A stretch of 64,000 nucleotides of DNA, taken from the NCBI GenBank assembly GCA_034420475.1, contig DAOULH010000011.1, forward strand, positions 1 through 64,000. The letters are read 5' to 3'. Shown piece by piece: positions 50,781 to 59,721 of the stretch. Within the stretch, counting starts at the first letter, position 1. Every line of letters begins with the position of its first letter. Both the position numbers and the translations under genes were made by a program. The DNA is from Bin87 sp034420475. Lineage in GTDB: Bacteria > Chloroflexota > Dehalococcoidia > Lucifugimonadales > UBA3495. The notes under the pieces were generated by a model. The model was given only the letters and a program-made list of their open reading frames with translations. It was not told the DNA's origin and did no database searches.

Positions 50781-52631
50781 TCAGCGCGGAATGTTCCGGT
50801 TGACCCACTCCAGTTCCTCCGCCTCCGAGTCGAAGTAACCGAAGCGGTGGAAGAGGCCGGTCTTGCCGCGGGCGCTGCGTATCTCTGCCCGCTTGGCGTC
50901 GGTTGCCGCCGCGTCCACGACCATGGCGTCCGCATCGATCACGACGCCGTATTCGTTCCGCGCCGCCTCGGTCGAAACAAAGCCGTCCTTAACGTCATCC
51001 AGCACCAACTCGGCCTCGCGGTCCAGGGGGTCACCCCACCCACCGCCGCCGGCCGTGCAGATCCGCACCAGGTCGCCGCGCTTCCAGTGGTTGTCGTCGG
51101 AGAAGGCACGAATCTCGCGTTCTTCGGGTGTCCCCGGATTGAGGATCACGCGCGATAGTCCGCCGCCCACGCCCCAGGCTGGGAACCGGTTGTTCTCCAC
51201 ACGCAGCCCGAACGTCCCTTCGTCGGCCAGCAGCCGCACGTCACGGATCACGCCGCAGCCGCCCCGGTACTTGCCCGGCCCGCCCGAGTCGGTCGCGATG
51301 GCGTACCGTTCCAACCGCAACGGGTATTCCATCTCCATGAACTCGCCGGGGTAGTTCTCGTTGTGCCGCTGGTAAATCGCGTCCAGCCCGTCGCCAAACG
51401 GACGCGCCCCGTGTCCCACCGCGATGCCATCGGTGCACAGCAGCCAGTTCCCGGTTCCGCTCTCCTTCATGCGCCAGTACGCGATCACGTACACGGCCGC
51501 CGCCGCCATGACCTTGCCCTCCGTGGCCTGGGCAACCACCGCCCGCACCGCACTCTTCAGCTTGGTGAAGGTGTGGGCACGACAACCCAACGCCGCCGGC
51601 CATTCCGGCCGCAGGATGCTGCCCTGTCTCAACTGCACGTCGTCAATCCCGGCCAGCAGCCCGTGGTTGGCCATGAGCGAGGTGTCGAACTGGTGGAAAT
51701 ACTGGCCGAAATAGGCTTTGAGCGCGCCGTTGCTGGCGATGAAATTGATGGAGCCGTCGGCCTGGTCATCGCTGTCCGTGGCGTCCAGCAGTATCTCATC
51801 ACCGCGGCGGATCAGCTTGATGTGGAAAGAGTGCCAGTGCTCGCCGACCCCGGCGTGGTCCATGTAGTCGCGCACCGAGTACTCGCCCTCTGGAATCATC
51901 TCCAGCGTCTTGTCTCGCACCAGCCGCCCGGTGTCCGCCTGATCCTCGGCAATGGCCGCCACCATTATGTCCCGCCCGTAACGCTCGAACATCTCCAGCA
52001 GGCGCTCCTGCGCGCGACTGGCCGCCGACATCAACGCCCGCGAGTCTCCCTCCAGCAGGTCGGGGTACCTGGAGTTGCGCAGGATGATGCGGTAGGCCTC
52101 TTCGTTCAACCTGCTGGCGTCGATGATCTTGATCGGCGGCACCAGCGTCCCGTCGTGGAAAATCTCGGTGTTGGCCGGCCCGATGCTTCCCGGCCGCGAG
52201 CCGCCCAGATCCCAGAAATGTGCGAAGGAATGGCAGTAGGCCACCACCTCACCGTGGAAAAACACCGGCGCGATGAACACCATATCCGGCGTGTGGGTGA
52301 TGCTCCCCTGGGACAGGTACGGGTCGTTGTACCAGTACAAGTCGCCAGGCTTCATCTGCTCCACCGGATAGTAGTCCCATACGCACCCCAGGATGTCGCT
52401 GCCCATGGTGTCGCCGTAGATTTCCCTCCCGCCCGCGTCCAGGAAGCTCACGGTGTAGTCTTTCTTCTCCCGAATGAACGCCGACATCGCCGTGCGCTCG
52501 ATGATCAGCTCACACTCCAACCGCGCGGCCCGCAGCGAACCTCGTATCAGTTGCCGGGTCACCGGATTGACCGGCTGGGCCTTGTCGGATTGGTTCGAGA
52601 GAACGTCGGTGTGGCGTTCGGTGATAGTCAT
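50781..52631 (-). CDS. Hydantoinase B / oxoprolinase-type subunit
   Basis: A 616-residue HyuB-type protein, start MTITERHTD chosen one base after the upstream stop; 15 further residues would lie inside hyuA. The start of the conserved domain PVTRQLIRGSLRAARLECEL, GDLYWYNDPYLSQGSITH and TDSGGPGKYRGGCGVIRDV are clear. HyuB partners HyuA in ATP-dependent hydrolysis of hydantoins, 5-oxoproline-like lactams or related cyclic amides. It is the last gene of the run. Confidence 0.92.
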   Translation of the reverse strand: MTITERHTDVLSNQSDKAQPVNPVTRQLIRGSLRAARLECELIIERTAMSAFIREKKDYTVSFLDAGGREIYGDTMGSDILGCVWDYYPVEQMKPGDLYWYNDPYLSQGSITHTPDMVFIAPVFFHGEVVAYCHSFAHFWDLGGSRPGSIGPANTEIFHDGTLVPPIKIIDASRLNEEAYRIILRNSRYPDLLEGDSRALMSAASRAQERLLEMFERYGRDIMVAAIAEDQADTGRLVRDKTLEMIPEGEYSVRDYMDHAGVGEHWHSFHIKLIRRGDEILLDATDSDDQADGSINFIASNGALKAYFGQYFHQFDTSLMANHGLLAGIDDVQLRQGSILRPEWPAALGCRAHTFTKLKSAVRAVVAQATEGKVMAAAAVYVIAYWRMKESGTGNWLLCTDGIAVGHGARPFGDGLDAIYQRHNENYPGEFMEMEYPLRLERYAIATDSGGPGKYRGGCGVIRDVRLLADEGTFGLRVENNRFPAWGVGGGLSRVILNPGTPEEREIRAFSDDNHWKRGDLVRICTAGGGGWGDPLDREAELVLDDVKDGFVSTEAARNEYGVVIDADAMVVDAAATDAKRAEIRSARGKTGLFHRFGYFDSEAEELEWVNRNIPR

Positions 52632-52632
52632 T

Positions 52633-54693
52633 TCACTCTCCGGTGGCGCGCATGATGCAGTTGCCGTATCGGTCAATGCGGGTTTCCCAGCCCGGGTTGA
52701 TCACCACGGTGGAATCCATGCCCTCCAGGATGGCCGGTCCCCCGATGGTGGCTTCCGGATGCAACCGCTCTCTGCGGTAGATGGGACACGAAACGAAACC
52801 CGGCACCTCATCAAAGTACACTCGGCGCCGGTCTACCACGGCGTCCGCGGGATCGCCGGTGCCGGATGGCAACACCGGCATGGACACATCACCCAGCAGG
52901 CCGGATGCAGTCACGCGCAGCGTCACGATTTCCACCGACTGGTCCAGCGAAAACCCGTACAGCTGGGAGTGGCGGCGGTGGAATTCCTCGATCATCGCCG
53001 CCAGTCCGCTCTGATCGACCCGCGTGCCGCCGTAGGGGATAGTCAGTTCCGAACCCTGGTGCTCGTAGCGCAAGTCGGCCGACCAGGACAGCAGACGGCC
53101 TGAACTGGCGACGCCTTCCGTCTCCAGCCACTGCTGCGCTTCCTTTTCCAGCCCGTCGAAAATCGCCGCCATGCCTTGCAGATTGTAGTCCGGCGGCTGT
53201 TGCAGCGACGTTCGGGCGTAGTCGTTCTTGAACTCTGCCACCAGCAGCCCGTAAGCCGACGCTATCCCCGGATGCGGAGGCACCACCACGGTCGTCACTC
53301 CCAGCAGGTTTGCCACCTCGATGGCGTGCATCGGGCCGGCTCCGCCGTAGGCCACCAGGGCGAACTCCCGGGGATCGTAGCCGCGCTCCACGCTGATGTT
53401 GCGAATGGCGCCCACCATGGCGTTGTTGGCGATTTGCAGGACGCCGCTGGCCGCAGCCGCAACGTCCATGCCCAGCGGCGACGCCACCGCCAGGCGGATG
53501 GCATCCGCCGCAGCCTCAGCATCCAGCGTCAACTGCCCACCGGCAATGCTGGGACTGACCCGCCCCAGGACCAGGTTGGCGTCGGTCACGGTAGGCAGGT
53601 TCGATCCCCGGCCGTAGCAGGCCGGCCCGGGGTCCGCGCCGGCACTGGCCGGCCCCACCGTCAGGCTCCCGTAGGGCGAAACCTCGGCGATGCTGCCGCC
53701 GCCGCAACCGATGGTCGCAATGTCCAGCATGGGCAACTGCACCGGCCAATCGCCCAGCCGGCCGTTCAGCGTCAGACCCGGCCGCCGGTCCTGCACCAGC
53801 GAAACGTCGGTGCTGGTGCCGCCCATGTCGAAGGATATGCAGTTGGCAACTCCCGTGGCCTCGGCAATCTGCAGGGTAGCCATCACGCCGGCCGCCGGCC
53901 CGGACAGCGCGGTGTACACCGGCTGCTGCACCGCAGTGTCCGCGCCGATGATCCCGCCGTTAGACTTCATAATCGACAGCGACGCTTTGGTTCCGAACGA
54001 GTGCAGCGAGTTCTGCAAATTCTCGATGTAGGTGCTCACCCGGGGCGTTACGTAGGCGTTCAACACGGTGGTGATGGCCCGCTCGTACTCCCGGTAAACC
54101 GGCAGGACTTCAGAAGACAACGACACCGCCACCCCCGGCAGCTCTTCCTGCAATATCTCCCTTGCCCGCCGCTCGTGGGCCGGGTTGGCATAGGAATGGA
54201 GAAAGGCGACCGCGACGGCTGCGACGCTCTCGCGAGCGAAATGCCGGGCCGCCTGCCGCACTCCGTCCTCGTCCAATGGCTCCAGGATCTCGCCGTCAAA
54301 AGCGGTCCGCTCGTTCACCTCAAGGCAGTCGCGGGGACGGACCGGGCGCTGGGGTTTCACCCACGAGTTCGGGTTGGCCAGGCGGGGCGTGCCGTGCCGC
54401 GCTATTTCCAGCACGTACCTGAAGCCCTCGGTGACCAGCAATCCCACCGGGGCTCCCCGGTTTTCCAGCACCGAGTTGGTGGCAATGGTGGTGCCGTGGA
54501 AAATGTGATCCACCTCACCGGCGCTCACGCCGTGGGCCGCCAGGATTTCGCTGATCCCGGTCATGAACCCCACCGACGGGTCGCTCGGAGTGGACGGGGT
54601 CTTGTGGACCCACTGCGCGTTGGACGCCGTGTCACAAAGAACGATGTCGGTGAAAGTCCCACCGACATCAACCGCTACCGAATACGAAGGCAT
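52633..54693 (-). CDS. Hydantoinase A / oxoprolinase-type subunit
   Basis: A 686-residue HyuA-type ATP-binding protein. It opens with YSVAVDVGGTFTDIVL (phosphate-binding), contains GISEILAAHGVSAGEVDHIFH, FDMGGTSTDVSLV and VAYGGAGPMHAIEVANLLG. It acts with HyuB. The stop is one base before hyuB's start and the start is 18 bases after the SelA-like gene. Confidence 0.94.
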   Translation of the reverse strand: MPSYSVAVDVGGTFTDIVLCDTASNAQWVHKTPSTPSDPSVGFMTGISEILAAHGVSAGEVDHIFHGTTIATNSVLENRGAPVGLLVTEGFRYVLEIARHGTPRLANPNSWVKPQRPVRPRDCLEVNERTAFDGEILEPLDEDGVRQAARHFARESVAAVAVAFLHSYANPAHERRAREILQEELPGVAVSLSSEVLPVYREYERAITTVLNAYVTPRVSTYIENLQNSLHSFGTKASLSIMKSNGGIIGADTAVQQPVYTALSGPAAGVMATLQIAEATGVANCISFDMGGTSTDVSLVQDRRPGLTLNGRLGDWPVQLPMLDIATIGCGGGSIAEVSPYGSLTVGPASAGADPGPACYGRGSNLPTVTDANLVLGRVSPSIAGGQLTLDAEAAADAIRLAVASPLGMDVAAAASGVLQIANNAMVGAIRNISVERGYDPREFALVAYGGAGPMHAIEVANLLGVTTVVVPPHPGIASAYGLLVAEFKNDYARTSLQQPPDYNLQGMAAIFDGLEKEAQQWLETEGVASSGRLLSWSADLRYEHQGSELTIPYGGTRVDQSGLAAMIEEFHRRHSQLYGFSLDQSVEIVTLRVTASGLLGDVSMPVLPSGTGDPADAVVDRRRVYFDEVPGFVSCPIYRRERLHPEATIGGPAILEGMDSTVVINPGWETRIDRYGNCIMRATGE

Positions 54694-54711
54694 GATCCGC
54701 TCGCCGCCCGC

Positions 54712-55860
54712 TTACTTGGCAAACAGGGCCGCAATCCGCTCTCCGACGATCTGATCCTCACCCTCATTCAGTCCGAACATGTGGATGGTGATGCAGTCCT
54801 CTCCGTCCCTGACCCGCGTCCAGATCGGCGGGTCGCCCTCCTTGAGCCGGTCCCGCAGATCGTAAATATCGAAGCCGGCCACATCCGCGTCCACCCGGAT
54901 GTTCAGCCCGTAGGGCTGGTGGCCGATGACGTTGTCCATCATCTCGGCGTTCAGTCCCGCTACGCCGTCAATAGCGCTGAAAATGACCCGGGTCCGCCGC
55001 TCCGCATCGGCCAGCCGATCCTCGTGGTTCATGGTCATCCAGACCTGCACCGCCGCCACCGCGCCCATCATCTCCTGCCGGTCCACCTTCTGCGGCCGTC
55101 CCACGCCGCGCACCCGCCGGCCTTCGTAGCTGGCGAAGGCCTGGAGTCCGATCTTGCGGATCATCTCCTCGGAACCCAGCGCCAGCCCGGTGGACTGCGG
55201 CGCGCCCATGTACTTGGCCGCGATGCACTGGAAATCGGCGCCCATCCGCACGTACTTGCCGAAGTTCTCCAGCGGATAAATCTGGCCCGCCGCGTCCACC
55301 GTGACCAGCACGTCGTGGGCGTGGGCAATGGCAATGGTGTCCTCCAGGGACAGCGCGTTGGGGTCGTACTCCTGCTCCACCGCGTAGTAGTGCACGGCGG
55401 CCGTGTTGGGCCCGATGGCCTTTTCCAGGTCTTCGGCGGTGGTCTGCTCCTCCGAACCGAACATGACCAGCCTGGCGCCGGCCAGTTCCAGGCAGCGGTC
55501 GTACCAATACCTCTGCCGGGTCTGGATGAGGATCTCGTTCTTCATCCCGTCGGTGTTGGGCAACTGCTGGATGCGATCATCGTCGTCGCCGGCCATCGCC
55601 GCGGCCGTGGCCAGCATCAGCGCTGAACCCGCGCCCGACGTGATGTAAGCCGCCGGCACGTTGGTCATGCGGGCAATGGCCGCGCCGGCCGCCTCCTGCA
55701 ACTCCATGAGCGGGATGTACGCGCCGTCGGCCTGCGCCATCGCCTCCCGCACTTCCGGGATCGGCGTGGAGCCGCCCAGCATGGTGACGCTGCCGGTGGC
55801 GTTGATGACCGGAACCGCGCCCAGTTCCTTGTAGATATTTCCCCAATCGGCGGTGGTCAT
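54712..55860 (-). CDS. SelA-like PLP-dependent enzyme (paralog of 2595)
   Basis: A 382-residue enzyme with PVINATGSVTMLGGSTPIPE (17-36), VTVDAAGQIYP (187-197) and CIAAKYMGAPQSTG with PLP lysine K216. Same length and order as the protein at 2595. It lies directly upstream of hyuA on the same strand, suggesting it acts on the hydantoinase substrate or product, e.g. as an ammonia-lyase or racemase. The reaction is not known. Confidence 0.82.
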   Translation of the reverse strand: MTTADWGNIYKELGAVPVINATGSVTMLGGSTPIPEVREAMAQADGAYIPLMELQEAAGAAIARMTNVPAAYITSGAGSALMLATAAAMAGDDDDRIQQLPNTDGMKNEILIQTRQRYWYDRCLELAGARLVMFGSEEQTTAEDLEKAIGPNTAAVHYYAVEQEYDPNALSLEDTIAIAHAHDVLVTVDAAGQIYPLENFGKYVRMGADFQCIAAKYMGAPQSTGLALGSEEMIRKIGLQAFASYEGRRVRGVGRPQKVDRQEMMGAVAAVQVWMTMNHEDRLADAERRTRVIFSAIDGVAGLNAEMMDNVIGHQPYGLNIRVDADVAGFDIYDLRDRLKEGDPPIWTRVRDGEDCITIHMFGLNEGEDQIVGERIAALFAK

Positions 55861-55887
55861 GGTCAGGCTCCTTTTGGCGGTATCAAC

Positions 55888-56763
55888 CTATCGGTGGCGT
55901 GGCTCGATTGGCTCGTTGCTGCCTTCCGGCGGCACGGTCCAGGGGTTTTCGCCGGTCAGCCGCGCTATTTCTCCGTAAATGCGGTTCAAGTCGTCGGTGA
56001 CACGGTTAGCCATGTCAGTATAGTCGGAGATGGGGGTGAGCAGCGGGCCGTAGCGGGTGCCGCCAGCATAGTTGTTGAGCTGGAGCAGGTTGCTGCGGGG
56101 CCGCAAGTCCAAATTCGGGTCGTTCGCCCGGATGTCCCCCAGCAGCAAGTCAAGCGCGTGGGTGTGAGAGTATTCGTGCCCCTGTGCCGAGATGAGGGCT
56201 TTCATAGCGTGTTCCAACACCTGGTGCGCGTTGTACGCTGCATTTTTGTTTTCCCTTCTCAAGTCAAGCAAATCATGCATGCTTTGATAGTGCATGTTCG
56301 CGTCGGCGATGCGGAGTCGGCGTTCCATGGGCTCGTCACAATAGTCAAGGTCGTCGGGCGCGTCACCGCGGGAGAAATCATCCGGGTTTCGGGGCACGAT
56401 GATGCCATCCCGTCGAGCGAACCGCGCGACGTGGTTCAGGGTGTGGACACTCTTGCGCTCGTACTCGGCGCGGGTCAGATAAACGAAATCAACCGACGTG
56501 AAATCGTTATATGCTTGCTCAACCAGTTTACGGCCGATGATCTCGATGTCGGTCCTCCGCTCCAGGCCGGGAATCTCCGGCTCAATAATCATCAGGTCGA
56601 TGTCGGAGCGGTCAGTCCAGTCAGCCCGCGCCCGCGAGCCAAACAGGATGACGCATTCAACGTCAAAAGCGTCCCGCAATGCCTGGGCGACGCCCAATGC
56701 CCTGGCGTCCGGCCCCGCTTGGCCGGGCGCGGCTTGCGTTATGTCGACAATGGGAGTGGTCAT
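55888..56763 (-). CDS. Nucleotidyltransferase-HEPN fusion protein (MNT-HEPN type)
   Basis: A 291-residue protein with an N-terminal Pol-beta-like minimal nucleotidyltransferase: ILFGSRARADWTDRSDIDLM (GS-x-D-x-D, about residues 32-51). The C-terminal half is HEPN-like: ENKNAAYNAHQVLEHAMKAL and EYSHTHALDLLLGDIR. In toxin-antitoxin systems these two parts are usually separate proteins; here they are fused. Starts two bases after the ECH stop, embedded in a catabolic run. Confidence 0.82.
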   Translation of the reverse strand: MTTPIVDITQAAPGQAGPDARALGVAQALRDAFDVECVILFGSRARADWTDRSDIDLMIIEPEIPGLERRTDIEIIGRKLVEQAYNDFTSVDFVYLTRAEYERKSVHTLNHVARFARRDGIIVPRNPDDFSRGDAPDDLDYCDEPMERRLRIADANMHYQSMHDLLDLRRENKNAAYNAHQVLEHAMKALISAQGHEYSHTHALDLLLGDIRANDPNLDLRPRSNLLQLNNYAGGTRYGPLLTPISDYTDMANRVTDDLNRIYGEIARLTGENPWTVPPEGSNEPIEPRHR

Positions 56764-56765
56764 AG

Positions 56766-57563
56766 TTATTCGCCCGTGAAAACGGGCGGCCGCCGTTCGC
56801 GGAACGATGCCGCCGCCTCGGCCACGTCGTGCGGCGCGCGCCGGGCGAACACGATGCTGTGCGTCTCGTACTGGAGCTGGTCGTCCAGCGTGGTGTCCAG
56901 GCTGCGCTGCAACGCCCGTTTCGACATCTGCATGGCCACCGGCGGCCACATGGCGATCTGCCCGGCCAGATCCATCGCCTCGCCCAGCAGGTTCTCCGAC
57001 GATGTAAGCCGATCCAGCAACCCCAGCCGGAACGCCTCTTCCGCGTCCACCGTGCGGCTGGTGAAAACCAAGTCGAACGCCCGACTCGACCCGATAATGC
57101 GGGGCAGGAAGTAGGACAACCCCGAGTCAGGGCTGAGGCTGCGCTCGATGAACACCGTCTTGAAGCGGGTGTTCTCGCAGCCCACCCGCATATCGCAGGC
57201 CAGCGCCAGGCCCATGCCAGCCCCGGCGGCAACGCCGTTCACCGCGGCGATGGTTGGCTTGTTCAGGTCCCGGTAAACCATCAGCGCCTGCCGGCCCACC
57301 CAGTTGTATTCGTCCAGCCGCTCGCCCCGGCTGGCGTGCTCGTCGTTGGGGCGCGCGCCCGTCAGATCGGCGCCGGAGCAGAACCCGCGACCTTCGCCGG
57401 TGAACACGACAACCCGCACTCCGTCGTCGTCCCGCAACTCAGCGCACGCCTCCATCATGTCATGGTGCAGGTGCCGGTCGATGGCGTTGAGCTTCTCGGG
57501 CCGGTTCAGGGTGACCAGCGCGATCTGGCCGTCGCGGTCGACACGCAGGTTGTCGTACCCCAT
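56766..57563 (-). CDS. Enoyl-CoA hydratase/isomerase, PaaG-like
   Basis: A 265-residue crotonase-fold enzyme. VVVFTGEGRGFCSGADLTGA and AVNGVAAGAGMGLALACDMR form the oxyanion and CoA-binding site. The catalytic Glu-144 site is not Glu; ERSLSPDSGLSYFLPR carries the Asp of PaaG-type isomerases. It begins one base before the M20 peptidase ends. Confidence 0.9.
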   Translation of the reverse strand: MGYDNLRVDRDGQIALVTLNRPEKLNAIDRHLHHDMMEACAELRDDDGVRVVVFTGEGRGFCSGADLTGARPNDEHASRGERLDEYNWVGRQALMVYRDLNKPTIAAVNGVAAGAGMGLALACDMRVGCENTRFKTVFIERSLSPDSGLSYFLPRIIGSSRAFDLVFTSRTVDAEEAFRLGLLDRLTSSENLLGEAMDLAGQIAMWPPVAMQMSKRALQRSLDTTLDDQLQYETHSIVFARRAPHDVAEAAASFRERRPPVFTGE

Positions 57564-57564
57564 G

Positions 57565-58923
57565 CTATTTCACCGCCAACATGTCGCACGCCAAGCCCAG
57601 CATGATCTTGGTGCCGCTCACCAGGCTCTTGATACCCGCCGATTCGTTCGTGCCGTGCGAGTAGTTGAGCATCGGGTCATCGTCCGGGTGGGAGCCGGAG
57701 AAGCCGTAGGTTACCGTGCCCAGGGGCCGGGTGAACCGCGAGTCGGTAAATCCGTTGCTGATGGCCGGCACCCATTGGATGTTGTCCCGCTGCAGGGCCT
57801 GCCCGGTGACACGCCGGATGCTGTCGGACAGGGGCGAGTCAAAGGGTGACGAGTTGGGCCTAGCCATGTAGTCGATCTCGTACGAAACCCCCGGGACGTC
57901 GGCCAGCACCTCGTCCAACTGCTGCCTCACGTAATCGTCATCCTGGTGGGGCAGCGTGCGCACGTCGCAGGTCAGCCGGATCGATTCCGGCACGCTGTTG
58001 GACTTGATGCCGCCGCGCACCATGGTGGGCGTCAGCGTCATGCGCGACAGCGCCCGCAGCATGGACGCAAAGCGCGGGTTGTCAGTCTCAATCTCCGCGA
58101 TGATGTCGTCCACATTATCGGCGGACGGCTTGTGTTCAATAGCAAAGGTTGAGAGGTGGTCGAAAATGACTCCGGAAGTATCCCGGTCGGCCTCAAATCC
58201 CTCGATGGAGGACAGCGCGCGGCTCAGCCGGTACAGCGCATTCGTCCCCTGCCAGGGCACCGAGGCGTGGGAACTGGTTCCCTTCACGTCGATCTCCACC
58301 TGGAGGCGGCCCTTTTCTCCCACGCCCAGCACGTAGGTCAGCGCGCCCGCCGCTTCGATGGGAGTGCCGCCGCCTTCGTTCACCGCGAACGGAGCCGCCA
58401 GCTTTTCCGGATAGTTGTCCGCCAGCCAGCCGAACCCGTACCGGCCGCCGTGTTCCTCGTCGGCGCCGGCCGCCAGGATCAGCCCGTCCTCCAGCTCGAT
58501 GCCGTTCCGCTTCAGGATGCGTACCGCCATCAGTTGCGCCGTGAGCAATCCCTTGCAGTCCGTCGCGCCCCGCCCGAACACGCGGCCGTCGGCGATGGTC
58601 GCGCTGAAAGGCGGAAACCGCCACTTCGACTCGTCCTCAACCGGAACGACGTCGGTGTGCGACATGAACATCAGGCCGGCGTTGCCCGAGCGGCCCTCCA
58701 GGCGCGCTATGAGGTTTCCCCGGTTGGGCGCCGACTCCAGGATCTCCGACTCGATGCCGTCTGCGGCCAGGAAGTCGCGCGCCAGCTCGCACACCGGCGT
58801 CTCGTCACCCGTGGGCATGAAACCCGTGTTCACCGACGGGATGCGCACCAGCGCCTGTTCGAGGGCGATGATGTCATTTTCGGCTTCGTCAACCTGGCGG
58901 AAAAGGTCAGTTAGGTCAGGCAT
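57565..58923 (-). CDS. M20 family metallopeptidase/amidohydrolase
   Basis: A 452-residue M20 zinc hydrolase, start MPDLTDLFRQV with the upstream 27 residues rejected. SHTDVVPVEDE, VFGRGATDCKGLLTAQLMA and GADEEHGGRYGFG carry the metal and catalytic residues; the lid domain holds GVGEKGRLQVEIDVKGTSSH. Acts on peptides, N-acyl or N-carbamoyl amino acids. First gene of the minus-strand run to hyuB. Confidence 0.93.
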   Translation of the reverse strand: MPDLTDLFRQVDEAENDIIALEQALVRIPSVNTGFMPTGDETPVCELARDFLAADGIESEILESAPNRGNLIARLEGRSGNAGLMFMSHTDVVPVEDESKWRFPPFSATIADGRVFGRGATDCKGLLTAQLMAVRILKRNGIELEDGLILAAGADEEHGGRYGFGWLADNYPEKLAAPFAVNEGGGTPIEAAGALTYVLGVGEKGRLQVEIDVKGTSSHASVPWQGTNALYRLSRALSSIEGFEADRDTSGVIFDHLSTFAIEHKPSADNVDDIIAEIETDNPRFASMLRALSRMTLTPTMVRGGIKSNSVPESIRLTCDVRTLPHQDDDYVRQQLDEVLADVPGVSYEIDYMARPNSSPFDSPLSDSIRRVTGQALQRDNIQWVPAISNGFTDSRFTRPLGTVTYGFSGSHPDDDPMLNYSHGTNESAGIKSLVSGTKIMLGLACDMLAVK

Positions 58924-59045
58924 CGCCGGTTCCTCCTCGCCATGCCCCTTCGAAGGCTCCTGGCGCGTCGCCGTGAGTCTATGCAGGGGGCCGGCGGGTG
59001 TCAATGCAGGTCGTTCCGTGTCGCCATACCCGCAGGCTTTGCATT

Positions 59046-59051
59046 TATAAT
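59046..59051 (+). promoter_or_regulatory. -10 box (TATAAT) for the toxin-antitoxin pair
   Basis: Perfect TATAAT 44 bases before the ATG at 59096. Confidence 0.45.
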
Positions 59052-59095
59052 GGTGCCATCATCACGCCGTTTGGGCCAATTTGCTGACACCGCCT

Positions 59096-59398
59096 ATGAT
59101 CGACTTCAGCCAAGTAACCGGCTTCCAGTGGGACCGAGGCAACGACAGGAAAAATCTTCTTTCACATGACGTTACTCAGTTTGAAGCAGAGCAAGTTTTC
59201 GCAGACCCGTGGTTGCTGATTTCGGAGGACATCGACCACAGCCAAGACGAGATGAGGTATAACGCTCTCGGTTTCATCCGCAACGGGCGTTTTTTGCACG
59301 TAACCTTCACGATGCGCAACTTCAATACTATCATCCGTATCATATCGGCCCGCGACACGGACGAACAGGAGGAAACCATTTATGTCCAAGGAACTTAA
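59096..59398 (+). CDS. brnT: BrnT-type toxin
   Basis: A 100-residue BrnT family protein, a ribonuclease toxin of type II systems. GFQWDRGNDRKNLLSHDVTQ and FEAEQVFADP with the C-terminal TIIRIISARDTDEQEETIY are typical. The ATG at 59096 is chosen over an upstream TTG. It overlaps the antitoxin by 17 bases. Confidence 0.85.
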   Translation: MIDFSQVTGFQWDRGNDRKNLLSHDVTQFEAEQVFADPWLLISEDIDHSQDEMRYNALGFIRNGRFLHVTFTMRNFNTIIRIISARDTDEQEETIYVQGT

Positions 59399-59576
59399 AC
59401 CCATCCCTCATTTCGAAACCGAAGCCGAAGAACGCCATTTCTGGGAGACCCACAGCTCGGTTGACTATGTTGATTGGAGCAAAGCCCGCCGCGCCCGGTT
59501 CCCCAACATCAAGTTCTCATCGCCGGAAGAGTTGGCTAAAGCCGCCGGGACGGAGGATGAGGCCGCCGCCGACTAG
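59382..59576 (+). CDS. CopG/BrnA-type antitoxin
   Basis: A 64-residue protein matching the CopG-type antitoxin domain: KPIPHFETEAEERHFWETHS and SVDYVDWSKARRARFPNIKF. It binds the toxin and represses the operon. Overlaps brnT in the normal toxin-first order. Confidence 0.85.
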   Translation: MSKELKPIPHFETEAEERHFWETHSSVDYVDWSKARRARFPNIKFSSPEELAKAAGTEDEAAAD

Positions 59577-59635
59577 ACCTCCTGCGGACAGGCAAGCAAC
59601 CAGCCGGCGCGATAAAGCCGGCGAGATTCCCAACG

Positions 59636-59659
59636 GCCCCGCTATGGCATCGGCGGGGC
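59636..59659 (+). terminator. Hairpin between the antitoxin and dnaX
   Basis: GCCCCGC-(10 bases)-GCGGGGC perfect 7-bp arms, followed by TGTTAGCGTTATATTT. A weak terminator or a leader hairpin for dnaX. Confidence 0.35.
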
Positions 59660-59721
59660 TGTTAGCGTTATATTTAGGCCGCGCCCGGACGCACCTGACG
59701 CGCTTGCCGGCGGCGGCAACT

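Noticed and set aside
53176..55626. Open frame of 816 codons on the plus strand
   Set aside because: It is antisense to hyuA and the SelA-like gene, both of which have clear family motifs; long antisense frames are common in GC-rich DNA.
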